NCBI GenBank assembly: GCA_947625885.1
Contig: CANQQA010000001.1
Location: 173,059-237,058 of the forward strand
Length of the DNA stretch: 64,000 bases
Reading direction: 5' to 3'
Source: an uncultured Bacteroidales bacterium
GTDB lineage: Bacteria; Bacteroidota; Bacteroidia; Bacteroidales; UBA11471
Part shown: positions 26,746 through 37,423 of the stretch, piece by piece
Numbering within the stretch: position 1 is the stretch's first letter
How the letters are laid out: each line of letters starts with the position of its first letter
Translations under genes and position numbers: made by a program
The notes under the pieces: model-generated
The model's input: the letters and a program-made list of their open reading frames with translations, nothing else
Told to the model about the DNA's origin: nothing
Databases searched by the model: none

Positions 26746-29526
26746 ATGTTCCTCTTGCGACCGAAACGGCTTTTTCTCCTGTTGGGGGCAGCGGTGCTGC
26801 TGACGGCGTGTTCTACGCAAAAGAACACGCGGGGAAACCGTTTTCTCCACGCTTTCATGACCCGCTACAATGTCTATTTCAACGGCATAGAGAGCTACAA
26901 GGAACAGCTGCGTGCGATGGAGAACGGGTACGAGGACAACTTCACGCACCTGCTGCATATGCACCCCGTATCGGCATACAGCGTGCCGACCGACCCGCAG
27001 CCCAAAGGCGATTTCTCGCGGGCATTGGAAAAGAGCCAAAAGGCGATACGCACCCACTCCATGCAGAAACCGCCCAAACGCAATCAAAAGAAAATGGGCG
27101 ACCCCGCCTATCGCGAATACATCAAACGGGGCGAGTTCAATCCGTTCATACACAATGCGTGGATGCTGATGGGCGAATCGCAGTTCTATCAAGGCGATTT
27201 TTTAGCCGCGCTATCGACATTCATCTACATCACCCGCCACTTTCCGTGGAAAGCCGACCTGCTCATCGACGCGCAGATATGGACTGCCCGCTGCTACCTC
27301 GAACTCGGCTGGCTCTACGAAGCCGAAGATGCGCTGGACAAAGTGGCGAAGGAAAAGTCGCTCACGACAGCGCAGAAACGGTGGTTCGCCACCGTGCAAG
27401 CCGACCTGCTGATACGGCGCGGCGAATATGCCGACGCTATTCCGCTGCTGAAAGAAGCGCTGAAAATGGCGGACGGTCGCGCCCAAAAGATACGCATGAC
27501 GTTCCTGCTGGCGCAGCTGCAAGCCAAGACGGGCGACAAAGCCGGCGCCTATAATTCGTATCGAAACGTACTGAAAAAGAATCCTACGTTCCGCGTGGAG
27601 ATGAACGCCCGCATCAATCAGACCGAAGTGTTCACGGGCGGCGATGCCGCCAAAGCGGAAAAGACGCTGCGGCGCATGGCGCGCAACTACAAAAACCGCG
27701 ACTACCTCGACCAGATATACTACGCGCTGGGCAACCTCTACCTCTCGCGCAAAGACACGACACGGGCTATCGAAAACTATGTGCTGGCTGCCGAAAAGAG
27801 TACGCGGCAGGGCGTGGAGCGCGCCATCAGCCAATTGACGCTGGGCGCCATCTACTTCAACCGGCGGCAGTACGACAAAGCGCAGCCCTGCTACGCCGAA
27901 GCCTTGCCGTTGGTCGATGAGAGCTACCCCGACTACGACAAATTGATGCGCCGCTCGACGGTGCTCGACGAGTTGTCGATATACGCCGAAAACGTCTACC
28001 TGCAAGACAGCCTGCAACGAATCGCCGCCATGCCCGAAGCCGAACGGAACAAACATATACAGAAAATCATCGACGACCTGATTGCCGCCGAAAAGGCGGC
28101 AGCGGAGGAGGCGGAGCGCGAAGCGCTGCTTGCCGAACGCGAAGCCAATGCGCCGCAGCTCGACCGCATACAGCAGGTGAATACGCCCACGATGCCGGGC
28201 AGCAACAGCACGTCGTGGTACTTCTACAACCCGTCGCTCAAAACGGCGGGCAAGTCCGAGTTCCAACGCAAATGGGGGCGCCGCAAGCTCGAAGACGACT
28301 GGCGGCGGCGCAACAAGGCGGTGTTCTCCGAAGAAGAAATAACCGAGAATGCGGAGGGCGACGAGACGGAGGAAACGCCGGCAGCGGAAACGGAGGGCGG
28401 CGAAGCGGGCGAAAATGCCGAATCCGAATACAGCGACGACCCGAAAGACCCGCGCTTCTACCTGCAACAGCTGCCGCTCACCGAAGAAGATGTCGCCGCG
28501 TCGAACGAAATCATCGCCGACGGGCTTTTCAATATGGCATTGGTACTGAAAGACAAGCTCGAAGATATGGACGCCGCCATGGCAAACTTCCGCGAGCTCG
28601 AACGGCGCTTCCCGCAAAACGAATACCGCCTCGAAGCCTATTACAACTGCTATCTCATCGGTATGCGCACCAACGACATACGTATGGCAAACGAGTACAA
28701 ACGGCGCCTCATCGCGGAGTTTCCCGACAGCAAATACGCCGTGGCGCTCTCCGACCCGAACTATCTCGAAAACCTGCGGCGCATGGACATCGTGCAGGAT
28801 TCGCTCTATGCCGCGACCTACGACGCCTACCGCGCAGGCAACAACACCGCCGTACACACCCTCTACGACTACACGCGCAACACCTACCCGCTCTCGAAGC
28901 TGATGCCCAAATTCATGTTGGTCGATGCGCTGGCATACGTCGATGAAGGGCGCATCGACGAATTCAAGGAGGCGTTGAAAAAACTGCTCGACCTCTATCC
29001 CGAAGAAGATGTGAGCGCCCTCGCGGCAGATATGCTCAAAGGCATGGCACAGGGTCGGCAGGTCTATTCGGGCATGGGACGCATCGACCTGTGGAGCGTG
29101 CGGTTGGGCGGTGGCGGCGAAGAGGGAGAGGCTGCCGACTCGACGGCGCAGCAGGAGCCTTTCTCCCCCGCCCGCGACGTGCCCCACCTGCTCGTACTTG
29201 TCTATCCCACCGACAGTATCAATGCCAACCTGCTGCTGTTCAACATTGCCAAATACAACTTCTCGCACTTCATTATTCGCGATTTCGACCTCGAAATAAT
29301 GACCTTTAACGAAATAAGTATGTTAGTTGTCAAAGGATTTTATACCTTTGACGAACTGATGCTGTACCGCCGTATGCTCAGTGCGCCCGACGGCGTGGAA
29401 ATACCCGGCGGCGTGCGCCCCGTGATGATCAGCGAAGACAATTTCCGCCTGCTGGTCGAAGGGCGAACTTTCGAGGAGTATTTCCGTTTTGTGGAAGAAA
29501 ACCAACTCTTGCAATATGAAGAATGA
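26746..29526 (+). CDS. porW: T9SS lipoprotein PorW/SprE with tetratricopeptide repeats
   Basis: A 926-residue outer-membrane lipoprotein required for type IX secretion in Porphyromonas (PorW) and for gliding and secretion in Flavobacterium (SprE). The N-terminus has a signal and lipobox ending LLTACSTQ, then the family start RGNRFLHAFMTRYNVYFNG. Tetratricopeptide-like helix pairs run through about residues 140-420 (e.g. NAWMLMGESQFYQGDFLAA, DYLDQIYYALGNLYLSRKD). A charged Glu/Ala-rich linker near 525-560 separates them from a second helical region and a C-terminal domain with NANLLLFNIAKYNFSHFIIR. Its 3' end overlaps porX by 11 bases, the same pairing that links both to T9SS. Confidence 0.9.
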   Translation: MFLLRPKRLFLLLGAAVLLTACSTQKNTRGNRFLHAFMTRYNVYFNGIESYKEQLRAMENGYEDNFTHLLHMHPVSAYSVPTDPQPKGDFSRALEKSQKAIRTHSMQKPPKRNQKKMGDPAYREYIKRGEFNPFIHNAWMLMGESQFYQGDFLAALSTFIYITRHFPWKADLLIDAQIWTARCYLELGWLYEAEDALDKVAKEKSLTTAQKRWFATVQADLLIRRGEYADAIPLLKEALKMADGRAQKIRMTFLLAQLQAKTGDKAGAYNSYRNVLKKNPTFRVEMNARINQTEVFTGGDAAKAEKTLRRMARNYKNRDYLDQIYYALGNLYLSRKDTTRAIENYVLAAEKSTRQGVERAISQLTLGAIYFNRRQYDKAQPCYAEALPLVDESYPDYDKLMRRSTVLDELSIYAENVYLQDSLQRIAAMPEAERNKHIQKIIDDLIAAEKAAAEEAEREALLAEREANAPQLDRIQQVNTPTMPGSNSTSWYFYNPSLKTAGKSEFQRKWGRRKLEDDWRRRNKAVFSEEEITENAEGDETEETPAAETEGGEAGENAESEYSDDPKDPRFYLQQLPLTEEDVAASNEIIADGLFNMALVLKDKLEDMDAAMANFRELERRFPQNEYRLEAYYNCYLIGMRTNDIRMANEYKRRLIAEFPDSKYAVALSDPNYLENLRRMDIVQDSLYAATYDAYRAGNNTAVHTLYDYTRNTYPLSKLMPKFMLVDALAYVDEGRIDEFKEALKKLLDLYPEEDVSALAADMLKGMAQGRQVYSGMGRIDLWSVRLGGGGEEGEAADSTAQQEPFSPARDVPHLLVLVYPTDSINANLLLFNIAKYNFSHFIIRDFDLEIMTFNEISMLVVKGFYTFDELMLYRRMLSAPDGVEIPGGVRPVMISEDNFRLLVEGRTFEEYFRFVEENQLLQYEE

Positions 29527-31057
29527 AACCATTCTTTGGGCTGACGACGAAATGGATTTGCTGAAACCGCACCTGCTCTTTCTCTCGCAAAAAGGGTACG
29601 ACGTGGTAACGGTAACCAACGGTCGCGATGCGCTCGAACAGGTGGGCAACCGCCATTTCGACCTGATAATACTCGACGAGAATATGCCCGGTCTGAGCGG
29701 ACTCGAAACCCTGAGCCGCATCAAAGAAAAAGCGCCGCAGACGCCCGTCATCATGATTACCAAAAGCGAAGAAGAGGACATCATGAATCAGGCTATCGGC
29801 AACAAGATAGCCGACTACCTGATAAAGCCCGTCAATCCCAACCAGATACTGCTCTCTATCAAGAAAAACCTGTACCGCAAAGAAATCATTTCGGAACAGA
29901 CGGCGACCGACTACCGGCAGGAGTTCGGGCGCATAAGCGAATTGATAGGCAGCACCAACTCGTGGGAGGAGTGGTACGACGTGTACCGGAAACTCGTATA
30001 TTGGGAATTGGAGCTGGAAGAGAGCGGCGAAAACTTCAAGGAGATGCTTCTGATGCAGAAAGACGAAGCCAACGCCGCTTTTGTCAAATTCGTGAAACGC
30101 AACTACGAAAAGTGGCTTACGAGCGAGGAACGCCCGTTGATGAGCCACGACCTTTTCAGCCGGCGGGTGCTCCCCCTGCTCGACAGTGGCGAAAAGGTGT
30201 TCGTCGTGCTTATCGACAATTTCAGATACGACCAGTGGCGCGTGCTCATGCCGCTGCTTGCCGACTATTTCACTTTCGACGAGGAGCTGTATTTCAGCAT
30301 TCTCCCCACCTCCACGCAGTATGCCCGCAACGCCGTTTTCGCCGGACTGATGCCCGACAAAATCGCCTCCATGTTTCCCGACCTGTGGAGCGACGAAGAC
30401 GAGGACGAGAGCAAAAACGCCCACGAAGAGGCGCTCATCGGCACGCTGCTCGACCGCTACCGCAAACACTACTCCTACTCCTATACCAAGATTCTCGAAT
30501 CGGCTTTCGGCGAACGGGTGCTGCGCGACTTTTCCCGACTGGAAAACAACGACCTCAACGTCTGCGTCATCAACTTCATCGATATGCTTTCGCACGCCCG
30601 CACCGACTCCAAGATGATACGCGAACTCGCCGGCACCGACGCCGCCTACCGCTCGCTCACCGAATCGTGGTTCCGCCACTCGCCCGCCCTCGACCTGTTC
30701 CGCCGCATCGCCGAAAAAAATTACAAGGTGCTGCTTACGACCGACCACGGCACCATTCACGTCGACAATCCCGTGAAGGTGATTTCCGACCGCGCCACCA
30801 ACACCAACCTGCGCTACAAGGTGGGCAAAAACATGACCTACGACCCGCGTCAGGTTTTCGAGATAAAGACGCCCGCCCGCTTCGGGCTGCCGTCGCCCAA
30901 CCTCAGCTCCACCTACATCTTCGCCACCGAGCGCGACTTCTTCGCTTACCCCAACAACTACAACCACTACGTAAGCTACTACAAAGACACTTTCCAGCAC
31001 GGCGGCATCTCTATGGAAGAAATGATAATACCTCTGATTACTCTTACCCGAAAATAA
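29516..31057 (+). CDS. porX: T9SS response regulator PorX (REC + PglZ/alkaline phosphatase-type domain)
   Basis: A 513-residue atypical response regulator that controls T9SS genes in Porphyromonas and its relatives. Residues 1-120 are a receiver domain, WADDE at the start and [19 protein letters not shown] with phospho-acceptor Asp near 54; [12 protein letters not shown] ends it. There is no DNA-binding domain. About residues 200-513 form the PglZ/alkaline-phosphatase-superfamily effector: [39 protein letters not shown] and [17 protein letters not shown] carry its metal and phosphate motifs. The ATG at 29516 is chosen because it starts the receiver domain and overlaps porW by 11 bases; an upstream in-frame ATG adds nine non-conserved residues. 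Confidence 0.93.
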   Translation: MKNETILWADDEMDLLKPHLLFLSQKGYDVVTVTNGRDALEQVGNRHFDLIILDENMPGLSGLETLSRIKEKAPQTPVIMITKSEEEDIMNQAIGNKIADYLIKPVNPNQILLSIKKNLYRKEIISEQTATDYRQEFGRISELIGSTNSWEEWYDVYRKLVYWELELEESGENFKEMLLMQKDEANAAFVKFVKRNYEKWLTSEERPLMSHDLFSRRVLPLLDSGEKVFVVLIDNFRYDQWRVLMPLLADYFTFDEELYFSILPTSTQYARNAVFAGLMPDKIASMFPDLWSDEDEDESKNAHEEALIGTLLDRYRKHYSYSYTKILESAFGERVLRDFSRLENNDLNVCVINFIDMLSHARTDSKMIRELAGTDAAYRSLTESWFRHSPALDLFRRIAEKNYKVLLTTDHGTIHVDNPVKVISDRATNTNLRYKVGKNMTYDPRQVFEIKTPARFGLPSPNLSSTYIFATERDFFAYPNNYNHYVSYYKDTFQHGGISMEEMIIPLITLTRK

Positions 31058-31061
31058 AGCC

Positions 31062-31487
31062 ATGCCCCTGTTCACCGTATCGAGCCTCGACCGCATACAC
31101 GAGGCAGCCCGCCAATTCATCGCCGCCATGGGCAGCCGCACCGTCTTCGCCTTTCGGGGCGGCATGGGCGCGGGAAAAACCACTTTCATCAAAGCCGTGT
31201 GCGAAGAACTCGGCGTCGAAGACGTAATCAACAGCCCCACATTCGCCATCGTCAACGAATACCGCTCCGCCCGCACGGGCGAGCCGATATACCACTTCGA
31301 CTTCTACCGCATCGAACATACCGACGAGGCGCTCGACTTCGGCTACGAGGAGTATGTGTACAGCGGTGCGCGCTGCTTCATTGAGTGGCCCGAAAAAATA
31401 GAGGCGCTCCTCCCCGACGGCACGGTCGATGTGTATATCGACGAACTGCCCGACGGCTCGCGCACGATACGCATCGACGAACCTTAA
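31062..31487 (+). CDS. tsaE: tRNA threonylcarbamoyladenosine biosynthesis ATPase TsaE
   Basis: A 141-residue P-loop ATPase that drives turnover of the TsaBD complex making t6A at position 37 of ANN-decoding tRNAs. The Walker A motif is [16 protein letters not shown] (about residues 32-47), followed by the switch segment [33 protein letters not shown] and the conserved [12 protein letters not shown]. Length and motif order are standard. It begins 4 bases after porX, probably read from the same mRNA. Confidence 0.95.
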   Translation: MPLFTVSSLDRIHEAARQFIAAMGSRTVFAFRGGMGAGKTTFIKAVCEELGVEDVINSPTFAIVNEYRSARTGEPIYHFDFYRIEHTDEALDFGYEEYVYSGARCFIEWPEKIEALLPDGTVDVYIDELPDGSRTIRIDEP

Positions 31488-31499
31488 CACCCCGCCCCG

Positions 31500-31739
31500 A
31501 TGCTGCCCTACGCCGCCGCTATCGTCTTTGCCGGCTTCCTGCTCTGCGGGTTGGCGGCGCTCGGCGTGGCACTCTTTCATTGGCGCTGGTTTTTCTCCAC
31601 CTCCGGCGGACGCGCCATGCAGCGCGCATTCGGACGGCGGGGCGTCCGCATCTTTTACTTCCTGCTCGGCTGCTTTATTTTGTATATGGCATACCTCGTG
31701 TGCCGCGACTACCGCCTGCTCGCCTTCTTGGCGAATTGA
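31500..31739 (+). CDS. Small Imm17-like membrane protein
   Basis: A 79-residue protein with two membrane helices (about 4-27 and 50-67) joined by HWRWFFSTSGGRAMQRAFGR, a layout and central WFF-x-FGR pattern like the Imm17 family of small Bacteroidota membrane proteins. The immunity label comes from family naming; no toxin gene is adjacent, so a true immunity role is doubtful. It starts 12 bases after tsaE. Its last 12 codons and stop are copied at 37526-37564, marking the left end of the LRR duplication unit. Confidence 0.75.
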   Translation: MLPYAAAIVFAGFLLCGLAALGVALFHWRWFFSTSGGRAMQRAFGRRGVRIFYFLLGCFILYMAYLVCRDYRLLAFLAN

Positions 31740-31802
31740 ATCATTACCCGCGATTTTTTCGAATCTTTTTGACGAATAAAACCAAAAATTTTTAACGGAA
31801 AG

Positions 31803-31834
31803 TTTTGTAAATTCGTTTTCTGAGATTATTTTTG
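31803..31834 (+). promoter_or_regulatory. Promoter of LRR gene 1
   Basis: A TTTTG -33 element (31803-31807) and TATTTTTG -7 element (31827-31834) are spaced by 19 bases, an almost ideal Bacteroidota promoter. The ATG lies 32 bases downstream. The same promoter occurs before LRR gene 2. Confidence 0.85.
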
Positions 31835-31866
31835 CGGGAAGAATAAAATAACCAAAAAAATAGATT

Positions 31867-34800
31867 ATGAAAAAGAATTTATTGTTTTTAGTCGTATCTG
31901 CGCTATTGTGGGGCGGGACGGCAACGGCACAGACCGAATTTTCCGGTGAATGCGGCGCCGAAGGTGATAATGTTACTTGGAAATTCAACACGGAAACGGG
32001 CGTACTCGAAATTTCCGGTACGGGAATGATGAAAAATTATGGTTACTATGATTATCTACCATGGCTTGACTATTATTCTTCCATTAGGTCGGTAACGATA
32101 GACAATGGTGTTACCACTATTGGCGAATATGCTTTTCAAGGTTGCGAGAATTTGACAACGATAACGATACCCAATAGCGTTACCACTATCGGTGAGTGGG
32201 CTTTTTCTGGTACCGGCTTGACGGAGGTAACGATACCCGAAAACGTTACCTCTATCGGCGACCATGCTTTTTCCGATTGCAGAAAATTGAACGAGGCTTG
32301 GTTTAATGCCGATTCCTGCATGGGTGGATTAACCGATTGCGCGACATTGACGACGTTACATATTGGGGAAAATGTAAGATGGATTCCCTACTATGCTTTT
32401 GCTAATACGGGCTTGACGTCGCTAACGATACCGGAGAATGTTGCTATTATCGGCAACTATGCATTTTCCCACTGTTGGAACTTGACTGATATAACAATAT
32501 CCGAGGGTGTTACCACCATCGGAAACGAGGCTTTTTCCGGTTGCACGGGTTTGACATCGGTAACGATACCCGAGAGCGTTACTTCTATTGGCAACGAGGC
32601 TTTTCACGGTTGCACGGAGTTGACAGGCGCAACAATAGGTTCCGGTGTTACCGTTATCGGCGACGGAGCGTTTGGATATTGTAGCAGCTTGAAATCGTTT
32701 ACAGGAAATTTTGCTTCGTCAGATAATAGATGCCTTATCATAGATAATAATTTGGTGGCTTTTGCGTCAGCAGGATTGAGTGAATATGCCATACCTAACG
32801 GCGTTAAACGTATCGTCAACGAGGCTTTTAGCTGTTGCAATGACTTGAAGTCGGTAACAATACCCGAAAGTATTACGATTATCGACGAGGGTGCTTTTCA
32901 AGGTTGTGAAAGTTTGACAGACCTTTGGTTCAATGCCGATTCTTGCATAAGCGGAGGTTTCAGCGGTTGTTATACATTAGCGACAGTGCATATCGGAGAG
33001 AATGTAAAAAGAATTCCAGATAAGCTTTTTTCTAATTGTCGGAACTTGAAAAAATTTACAGGAAAATTTGCCTCAACGGATACGCGGTGTCTTGTCGTAA
33101 ATGACACATTGGTAGTGCTTGCTCCGTACGGATTGACCGAATACACCATACCCGAGAATGTTAAAGTTATCGGCAATGATGTTTTTCAAGAGTGTGCGGA
33201 TTTGATGAAAGTAACTATATCCGAGAATGTTACTGCTCTCGGTAATGATGCTTTTTCCTATTGCAGAAATTTGAACGAGGCTTGGTTCAATGCCGACTCT
33301 TGTATAAGCGGAGATTTTGGTTGGTGTTATGTAACGACAGTGCATATTGGAGAGAATGTAAAATGTATTCCCGACAAGATTTTCTCCGATTGCATTGCTT
33401 TGAAAGAATTTACAGGCAAGTTTGCATCGACGGATAAGCGATGTCTTGTCGTAAACGATACATTGATAGCTCTTGCTCCGAGTGAACTGACTGAATATGT
33501 CATACCCAATGGTGTTATCGCTATTGACGACTACGCTTTTAAGAATTGTACCGACTTGAAGTCGGTAACGATACCCGAGAGTGTTACCATTATTGAGAAA
33601 CGTTCTTTTATCTTTGCAAACTCGTTGACCGAGGTTTGGTTCAACGCCGATTCTTGTATAAGCGGAGGCTTTGAATGGTGTCCATTAGAGACCGTACACA
33701 TCGGAGAGAATGTAAAAAGGATTCCGGACGAGGCTTTTAGCGAGTGCAGTAGATTAACAGAGATCACAATACCTAATGGGTGTTGCGTCATTGGTAACAA
33801 TGCCTTTTCTGGCTGCAGAGGTTTGTTATCGGTAACAATACCCGAGAGTATTACGACTATCGGTAATTCTGCCTTTTCTGATTGCAACGGCTTAACGGAA
33901 ATAACGATACCCAATAATGTTACCCTTATCAATGAAGGGACTTTTAGTTGGTGCAGTGGCTTGTCGGAGATAGTGATACCTAATGGCGTTACGTCTATCG
34001 GTAATAATGCTTTTTCTGGTACCGGCTTGACGGAGGTAACGATACCCGAAAACGTTACCAATATCGGCGACGATGCTTTTAACGGATGCTGGAATTTGAA
34101 AGAAGTATGGTTCAATGCCGATTCTTGCATAAGCGGAGGCTTTGGATGGTGTCCATTAGAGACCGTGCATATCGGAGAGAATGTAAAAAGGATTCCGAAC
34201 AATGCTTTTTCCAGTTGCTCAGAGTTACAATCGGTAACGATCCCCAATAGTGTTATAACTATAGGCGACGAGGCTTTTTCCAATTGCAGAAACTTGACGA
34301 CAGTAACAATAGGCTCTGGGGTTACCAATATCGACGACTATGCTTTTTCCTATTGCAGAAATTTGAACGAGGCTTGGTTTAATGCCGATTCCTGCCTAAG
34401 CGGAGGATTCTCCGGTTGTGAAGCCCTGAAAACAGTACATTTCGGAGAAAATGTAAAACGGATTCCCGACAATGCTTTTAGCTGGTGCAGAAGCTTGTCG
34501 GAAATAGCAATACCTAATGGCGCTACGTCTATCGGTAATAATGCTTTTTCTGGTACCGGCTTGACGGAGGTAACAATACCCGAAAATGTTACGACTATCG
34601 GGAACAGTGCTTTTTCCGGTTGCGAGAACTTGACAGAAGTATGGTTCAATGCCGACTCTTGCATAAGCGGAGGTTTCAGCGGTTGTTATACATTAGCGAC
34701 AGTGCATATCGGAGAGAATGTAAAAAGGATTCCCGACAATGCTTTTAGCTGGTGCAGTGGCTTGTCGGAAATAGTAATACCTAATGGCGCTACGTCTATC

Positions 34801-35799
34801 GGTAATAATGCTTTTTCTGGTACCGGCTTGACGGAGGTAACGATACCCGAAAGCGTTACGTCTATCGGCGAAATGGCTTTCCAAGATTGCAACAATTTGA
34901 TGTCGGTAACAATAGGCAACAGTGTTACCACTATCGGCTACGGAGTTTTTGAAGATTGCAGCAGTTTGACGTCGGTAACGATTCCCGAAAGCGTTACGTC
35001 TATCGGCAACTATGCTTTTAATGGCTGTACAGGCTTGAAAAAATTTGAAGGAAAATTTGCATCGGCAGATAATCGGTGTCTTATTGTAAATGATACATTG
35101 ATTGCTTTTGCTCCGAGCGAATTAATCCAATATACAATACCCGAAGGAGTTATCGCTATCGAAGACGAACTTTTTTTCAATTGCGATAGTCTGAAATCAA
35201 TAACGATACCCGAAAGTGTTACAGCTATTGGCTATATGGCTTTTTCCTACTGCGATAGTTTGACGACGGTAACAGCTTATAATCCGATACCGGTGGATAT
35301 AACAGATGCTTTCGAAGGAGTGGATTACGATAACTGTACGCTTTATGTACCCGAAAGCTCGATAGAAGCCTATAAAGCCGCCGAAGGGTGGATGACGTTC
35401 AAAGAGATATTGCCGATAAACGAGACCGACGAGCCGGAAAATCCGGACGTACCCGATGTGCCGAGCGAACCCGAAAATCCGGATACTCCCGACACCCCTG
35501 ATACACCTGACGTACCGGACGTTCCCGAAAATCCCGATGAACCCGATACGCCCGACGTTCCCGATGTACCCGACGTTCCTGATGAGCCGGAAAATCCGGA
35601 CACGCCCGATGAACCAATCGTGCCGGACGAACCGGACGAGCCCGCTTCGGTAACCGAGACGCCGACAGATGCCGAGCACATAACCGTGTATACCCTGCAA
35701 GGCGTGCCGGTACTTGAAACGAACGATGCCGCCGACCTCCGCAAGCTGTCTGCCGGTGCCTACATCGTGAACGGCAAAAAGATAATTATCACACGATAA
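31867..35799 (+). CDS. Giant BspA-like leucine-rich-repeat surface protein, copy 1
   Basis: A 1310-residue exported protein. Residues 1-22 are a signal peptide ([18 protein letters not shown]). Then come many BspA/Treponema-type LRRs of about 23 residues (consensus like [20 protein letters not shown]). Two other modules are interspersed: seven copies of a WFNADSC...[11 protein letters not shown] module and four copies of a GKFAS-D-RCL...[10 protein letters not shown] module. About 1185-1260 is a Pro/Asp/Glu-rich stalk of 76 residues. The last 50 residues ([20 protein letters not shown], then [15 protein letters not shown]) resemble a T9SS type A sorting domain, so surface export through the PorX/PorW-linked system is likely. 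BspA relatives bind host proteins or other bacteria; the ligand here is unknown. Confidence 0.9.
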   Translation: MKKNLLFLVVSALLWGGTATAQTEFSGECGAEGDNVTWKFNTETGVLEISGTGMMKNYGYYDYLPWLDYYSSIRSVTIDNGVTTIGEYAFQGCENLTTITIPNSVTTIGEWAFSGTGLTEVTIPENVTSIGDHAFSDCRKLNEAWFNADSCMGGLTDCATLTTLHIGENVRWIPYYAFANTGLTSLTIPENVAIIGNYAFSHCWNLTDITISEGVTTIGNEAFSGCTGLTSVTIPESVTSIGNEAFHGCTELTGATIGSGVTVIGDGAFGYCSSLKSFTGNFASSDNRCLIIDNNLVAFASAGLSEYAIPNGVKRIVNEAFSCCNDLKSVTIPESITIIDEGAFQGCESLTDLWFNADSCISGGFSGCYTLATVHIGENVKRIPDKLFSNCRNLKKFTGKFASTDTRCLVVNDTLVVLAPYGLTEYTIPENVKVIGNDVFQECADLMKVTISENVTALGNDAFSYCRNLNEAWFNADSCISGDFGWCYVTTVHIGENVKCIPDKIFSDCIALKEFTGKFASTDKRCLVVNDTLIALAPSELTEYVIPNGVIAIDDYAFKNCTDLKSVTIPESVTIIEKRSFIFANSLTEVWFNADSCISGGFEWCPLETVHIGENVKRIPDEAFSECSRLTEITIPNGCCVIGNNAFSGCRGLLSVTIPESITTIGNSAFSDCNGLTEITIPNNVTLINEGTFSWCSGLSEIVIPNGVTSIGNNAFSGTGLTEVTIPENVTNIGDDAFNGCWNLKEVWFNADSCISGGFGWCPLETVHIGENVKRIPNNAFSSCSELQSVTIPNSVITIGDEAFSNCRNLTTVTIGSGVTNIDDYAFSYCRNLNEAWFNADSCLSGGFSGCEALKTVHFGENVKRIPDNAFSWCRSLSEIAIPNGATSIGNNAFSGTGLTEVTIPENVTTIGNSAFSGCENLTEVWFNADSCISGGFSGCYTLATVHIGENVKRIPDNAFSWCSGLSEIVIPNGATSIGNNAFSGTGLTEVTIPESVTSIGEMAFQDCNNLMSVTIGNSVTTIGYGVFEDCSSLTSVTIPESVTSIGNYAFNGCTGLKKFEGKFASADNRCLIVNDTLIAFAPSELIQYTIPEGVIAIEDELFFNCDSLKSITIPESVTAIGYMAFSYCDSLTTVTAYNPIPVDITDAFEGVDYDNCTLYVPESSIEAYKAAEGWMTFKEILPINETDEPENPDVPDVPSEPENPDTPDTPDTPDVPDVPENPDEPDTPDVPDVPDVPDEPENPDTPDEPIVPDEPDEPASVTETPTDAEHITVYTLQGVPVLETNDAADLRKLSAGAYIVNGKKIIITR

Positions 35800-35867
35800 T
35801 GAAACGATATTGCTGCAAAAAACGATAGAATGAAAAGAGAATTTCCTGAATAAATAATCTTTGACGC

Positions 35868-35903
35868 GCCGCCCTGCCATGTGAATGGCGGGGCGGCTTT
35901 TTT
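35868..35903 (+). terminator. Terminator of LRR gene 1
   Basis: A 13-bp GC-rich stem GCCGCCCTGCCAT / ATGGCGGGGCGGC (one G-U pair), loop GTGA, then TTTTTT; 68 bases after the stop. A diverged copy follows LRR gene 2. Confidence 0.92.
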
Positions 35904-35982
35904 ATCGTCCATCGCCGCTTCGCTACAAAACTTTTCGAGGCTTCCCTATCCCGCATCGCCCAAAAGAAAAAGGCGGCTTCGC

Positions 35983-36070
35983 CAAAAAGTCGCTCGAAAA
36001 AGTTTACATTTTTCAAAAAGTCGCTCGAAAAAGTTATCGCTTATGCGAAAAAGTCGTTTGAAAAAGTTTA
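35983..36070 (+). repeat. Three phased direct repeats upstream of the ATPase gene
   Basis: Three copies of about 23-24 bases with core AAAAAGTCG(C/T)T(C/T)GAAAAAGTT start at 35983, 36014 and 36047, i.e. 31 and 33 bases apart (about three helical turns). The third runs into the -7 element of the ATPase gene. They could be operator sites or the end of a mobile unit. Confidence 0.7.
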
Positions 36071-36076
36071 TCTTTG
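36069..36076 (+). promoter_or_regulatory. -7 promoter element for the ATPase gene
   Basis: TATCTTTG matches TAnnTTTG, 28 bases before the ATG at 36104, and overlaps the end of the third direct repeat. Confidence 0.68.
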
Positions 36077-36103
36077 TGCCGGACATCAATAAATATCCAA
36101 TAT

Positions 36104-37423
36104 ATGTTGAAAAGAAAAATCGCCCAAATACTCGAAGCGTGGAAGAAAGACGCAAATCATAATCCGCTAATTATCAAAGGATGCCGACAATGCGGAAAAA
36201 CATATTCCGTATTGGAATTTGCCCGCAGCCATTACAAAAATGTCGTCTATATCAATTTTTTCGAGAATCCTTCTTATTCCGACATATTCAACAATTCCTT
36301 GATTGTAGACGATTTGGTCATGTATATGTCTGCCGTTTTAGGCTCAAAAGCCAAATTTGAAAAAGGAAACACGTGCATCGTTTTGGACGAGATACAGGAA
36401 TGTCCCCCAGCACGGGCAGCCCTGAAATTCTTTAAGACCGACGGAAGATACGATGTCATTTGCACCGGCTCTTTGCTTGGAATACGGGGTTACAAAGAAA
36501 ATGTCGTTTCCGTGCCTGTCGGTTATGAAACGGAAATAACCATGTATCCGTTGGATTTCGAGGAATTTCTTTGGGCTAACGATATAGACGACACCGTCGT
36601 AGATTATCTTAAAAACAGTCTGGCGTCGGCTCAACCGATTGCCGACGCCGTGCACAAACGAATGAGGGATTTGCTGCTCAAATACGTTGTCGTGGGAGGT
36701 ATGCCCGCTGCCGTGAACGCATTTATCCAAACCCGACAAATGGATACCGTCCTGCAAATACAACGGGACATTGTGAACGGTTATCGCGATGATATGATCA
36801 AATACGCAGCGAAAGAAGATAAATCGAGGATTCGAGAATGTTTCGACTCCATACCGAAACAATTAAGCAAAGAGAACAAGAAATTCCAATATTCGGATAT
36901 ACGGAAAAACGGAACTGCCGGCAAATTCATCGGAAGCCTGCAATGGATAGAAGATGCCGGTATCATCAACCGATGCTATAATCTAACCATCACGGAACTG
37001 CCTTTGGACGGCAACGCCATTTCTGACATTTTCAAAGTATATATGTCGGATATCGGGCTCTTCATAAGTATGCTGGAAGACGGCACACAAGCCGATGTTT
37101 TACAGGGAAAACTGTTGGCTTACAAAGGCGCCATCTATGAAAATTTAGTCGCTGACTTCCTGCATAAAATGAACCGCAGACTCTATTATTACCGCAAGGA
37201 TTCGGGTATAGAAATAGATTTCGTCATTCGCTACAAAGGCGAATGCGTATTGGTGGAATGCAAGGCAACGACGGGAAATGCCAAAAGCATCAAAACGATA
37301 TTGAGCCATTCCGAAAAATATCATGTAAACCGCGCCATAAAATTGGGAGATTACAACATAGGCGAAAACAACAATATACTGACATTGCCCCTCTATATGG
37401 GTTTCCTCCTGACGGAACGGTAA
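36104..37423 (+). CDS. AAA-family ATPase with DUF4143 domain
   Basis: A 439-residue P-loop ATPase of the Bacteroidota AAA_14/DUF4143 family. N-terminal MLKRKIAQILEAWKKDANHN leads to Walker A GCRQCGKTYSVLEFA (about 27-41). Walker B is CIVLDEIQECPPARAALKFF, and ICTGSLLGIRGYKENV is the sensor segment. DUF4143 covers about 190-400, and the C-terminal IEIDFVIRYKGECVLVECKA resembles the active-site strands of a PD-(D/E)XK nuclease (Asp ... Glu-x-Lys). Function of the family is unknown; the proteins are numerous, patchily distributed and often called mobile. More AT-rich than its neighbours. The ATG at 36104 is chosen because conserved sequence begins there. Confidence 0.9.
   Translation: MLKRKIAQILEAWKKDANHNPLIIKGCRQCGKTYSVLEFARSHYKNVVYINFFENPSYSDIFNNSLIVDDLVMYMSAVLGSKAKFEKGNTCIVLDEIQECPPARAALKFFKTDGRYDVICTGSLLGIRGYKENVVSVPVGYETEITMYPLDFEEFLWANDIDDTVVDYLKNSLASAQPIADAVHKRMRDLLLKYVVVGGMPAAVNAFIQTRQMDTVLQIQRDIVNGYRDDMIKYAAKEDKSRIRECFDSIPKQLSKENKKFQYSDIRKNGTAGKFIGSLQWIEDAGIINRCYNLTITELPLDGNAISDIFKVYMSDIGLFISMLEDGTQADVLQGKLLAYKGAIYENLVADFLHKMNRRLYYYRKDSGIEIDFVIRYKGECVLVECKATTGNAKSIKTILSHSEKYHVNRAIKLGDYNIGENNNILTLPLYMGFLLTER

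Larger units (their letters stand above)
31701..35905. repeat. Tandem duplication unit, copy A (contains LRR gene 1)
   Basis: The unit runs from the imm17 3' end through promoter, LRR gene and terminator. Its ends match copy B almost base for base: the first roughly 250 bases (promoter, start, signal peptide) and the last roughly 600 bases (end of the LRR domain, stalk, C-terminal domain, terminator). The middle is similar but shuffled. The unit's right-hand tail (addB 3' end) is displaced to 37430-37484 by the ATPase cassette. Confidence 0.85.

Noticed and set aside
31500..31739. Calling the Imm17-like gene a toxin-immunity system
   Set aside because: No toxin or polymorphic secreted effector is encoded beside it; the family name alone is not evidence of immunity function.
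33531..34328. Minus-strand frame with repeated segments inside LRR gene 1
   Set aside because: The repetition is inherited from the LRR modules on the plus strand; no promoter or start context supports it.
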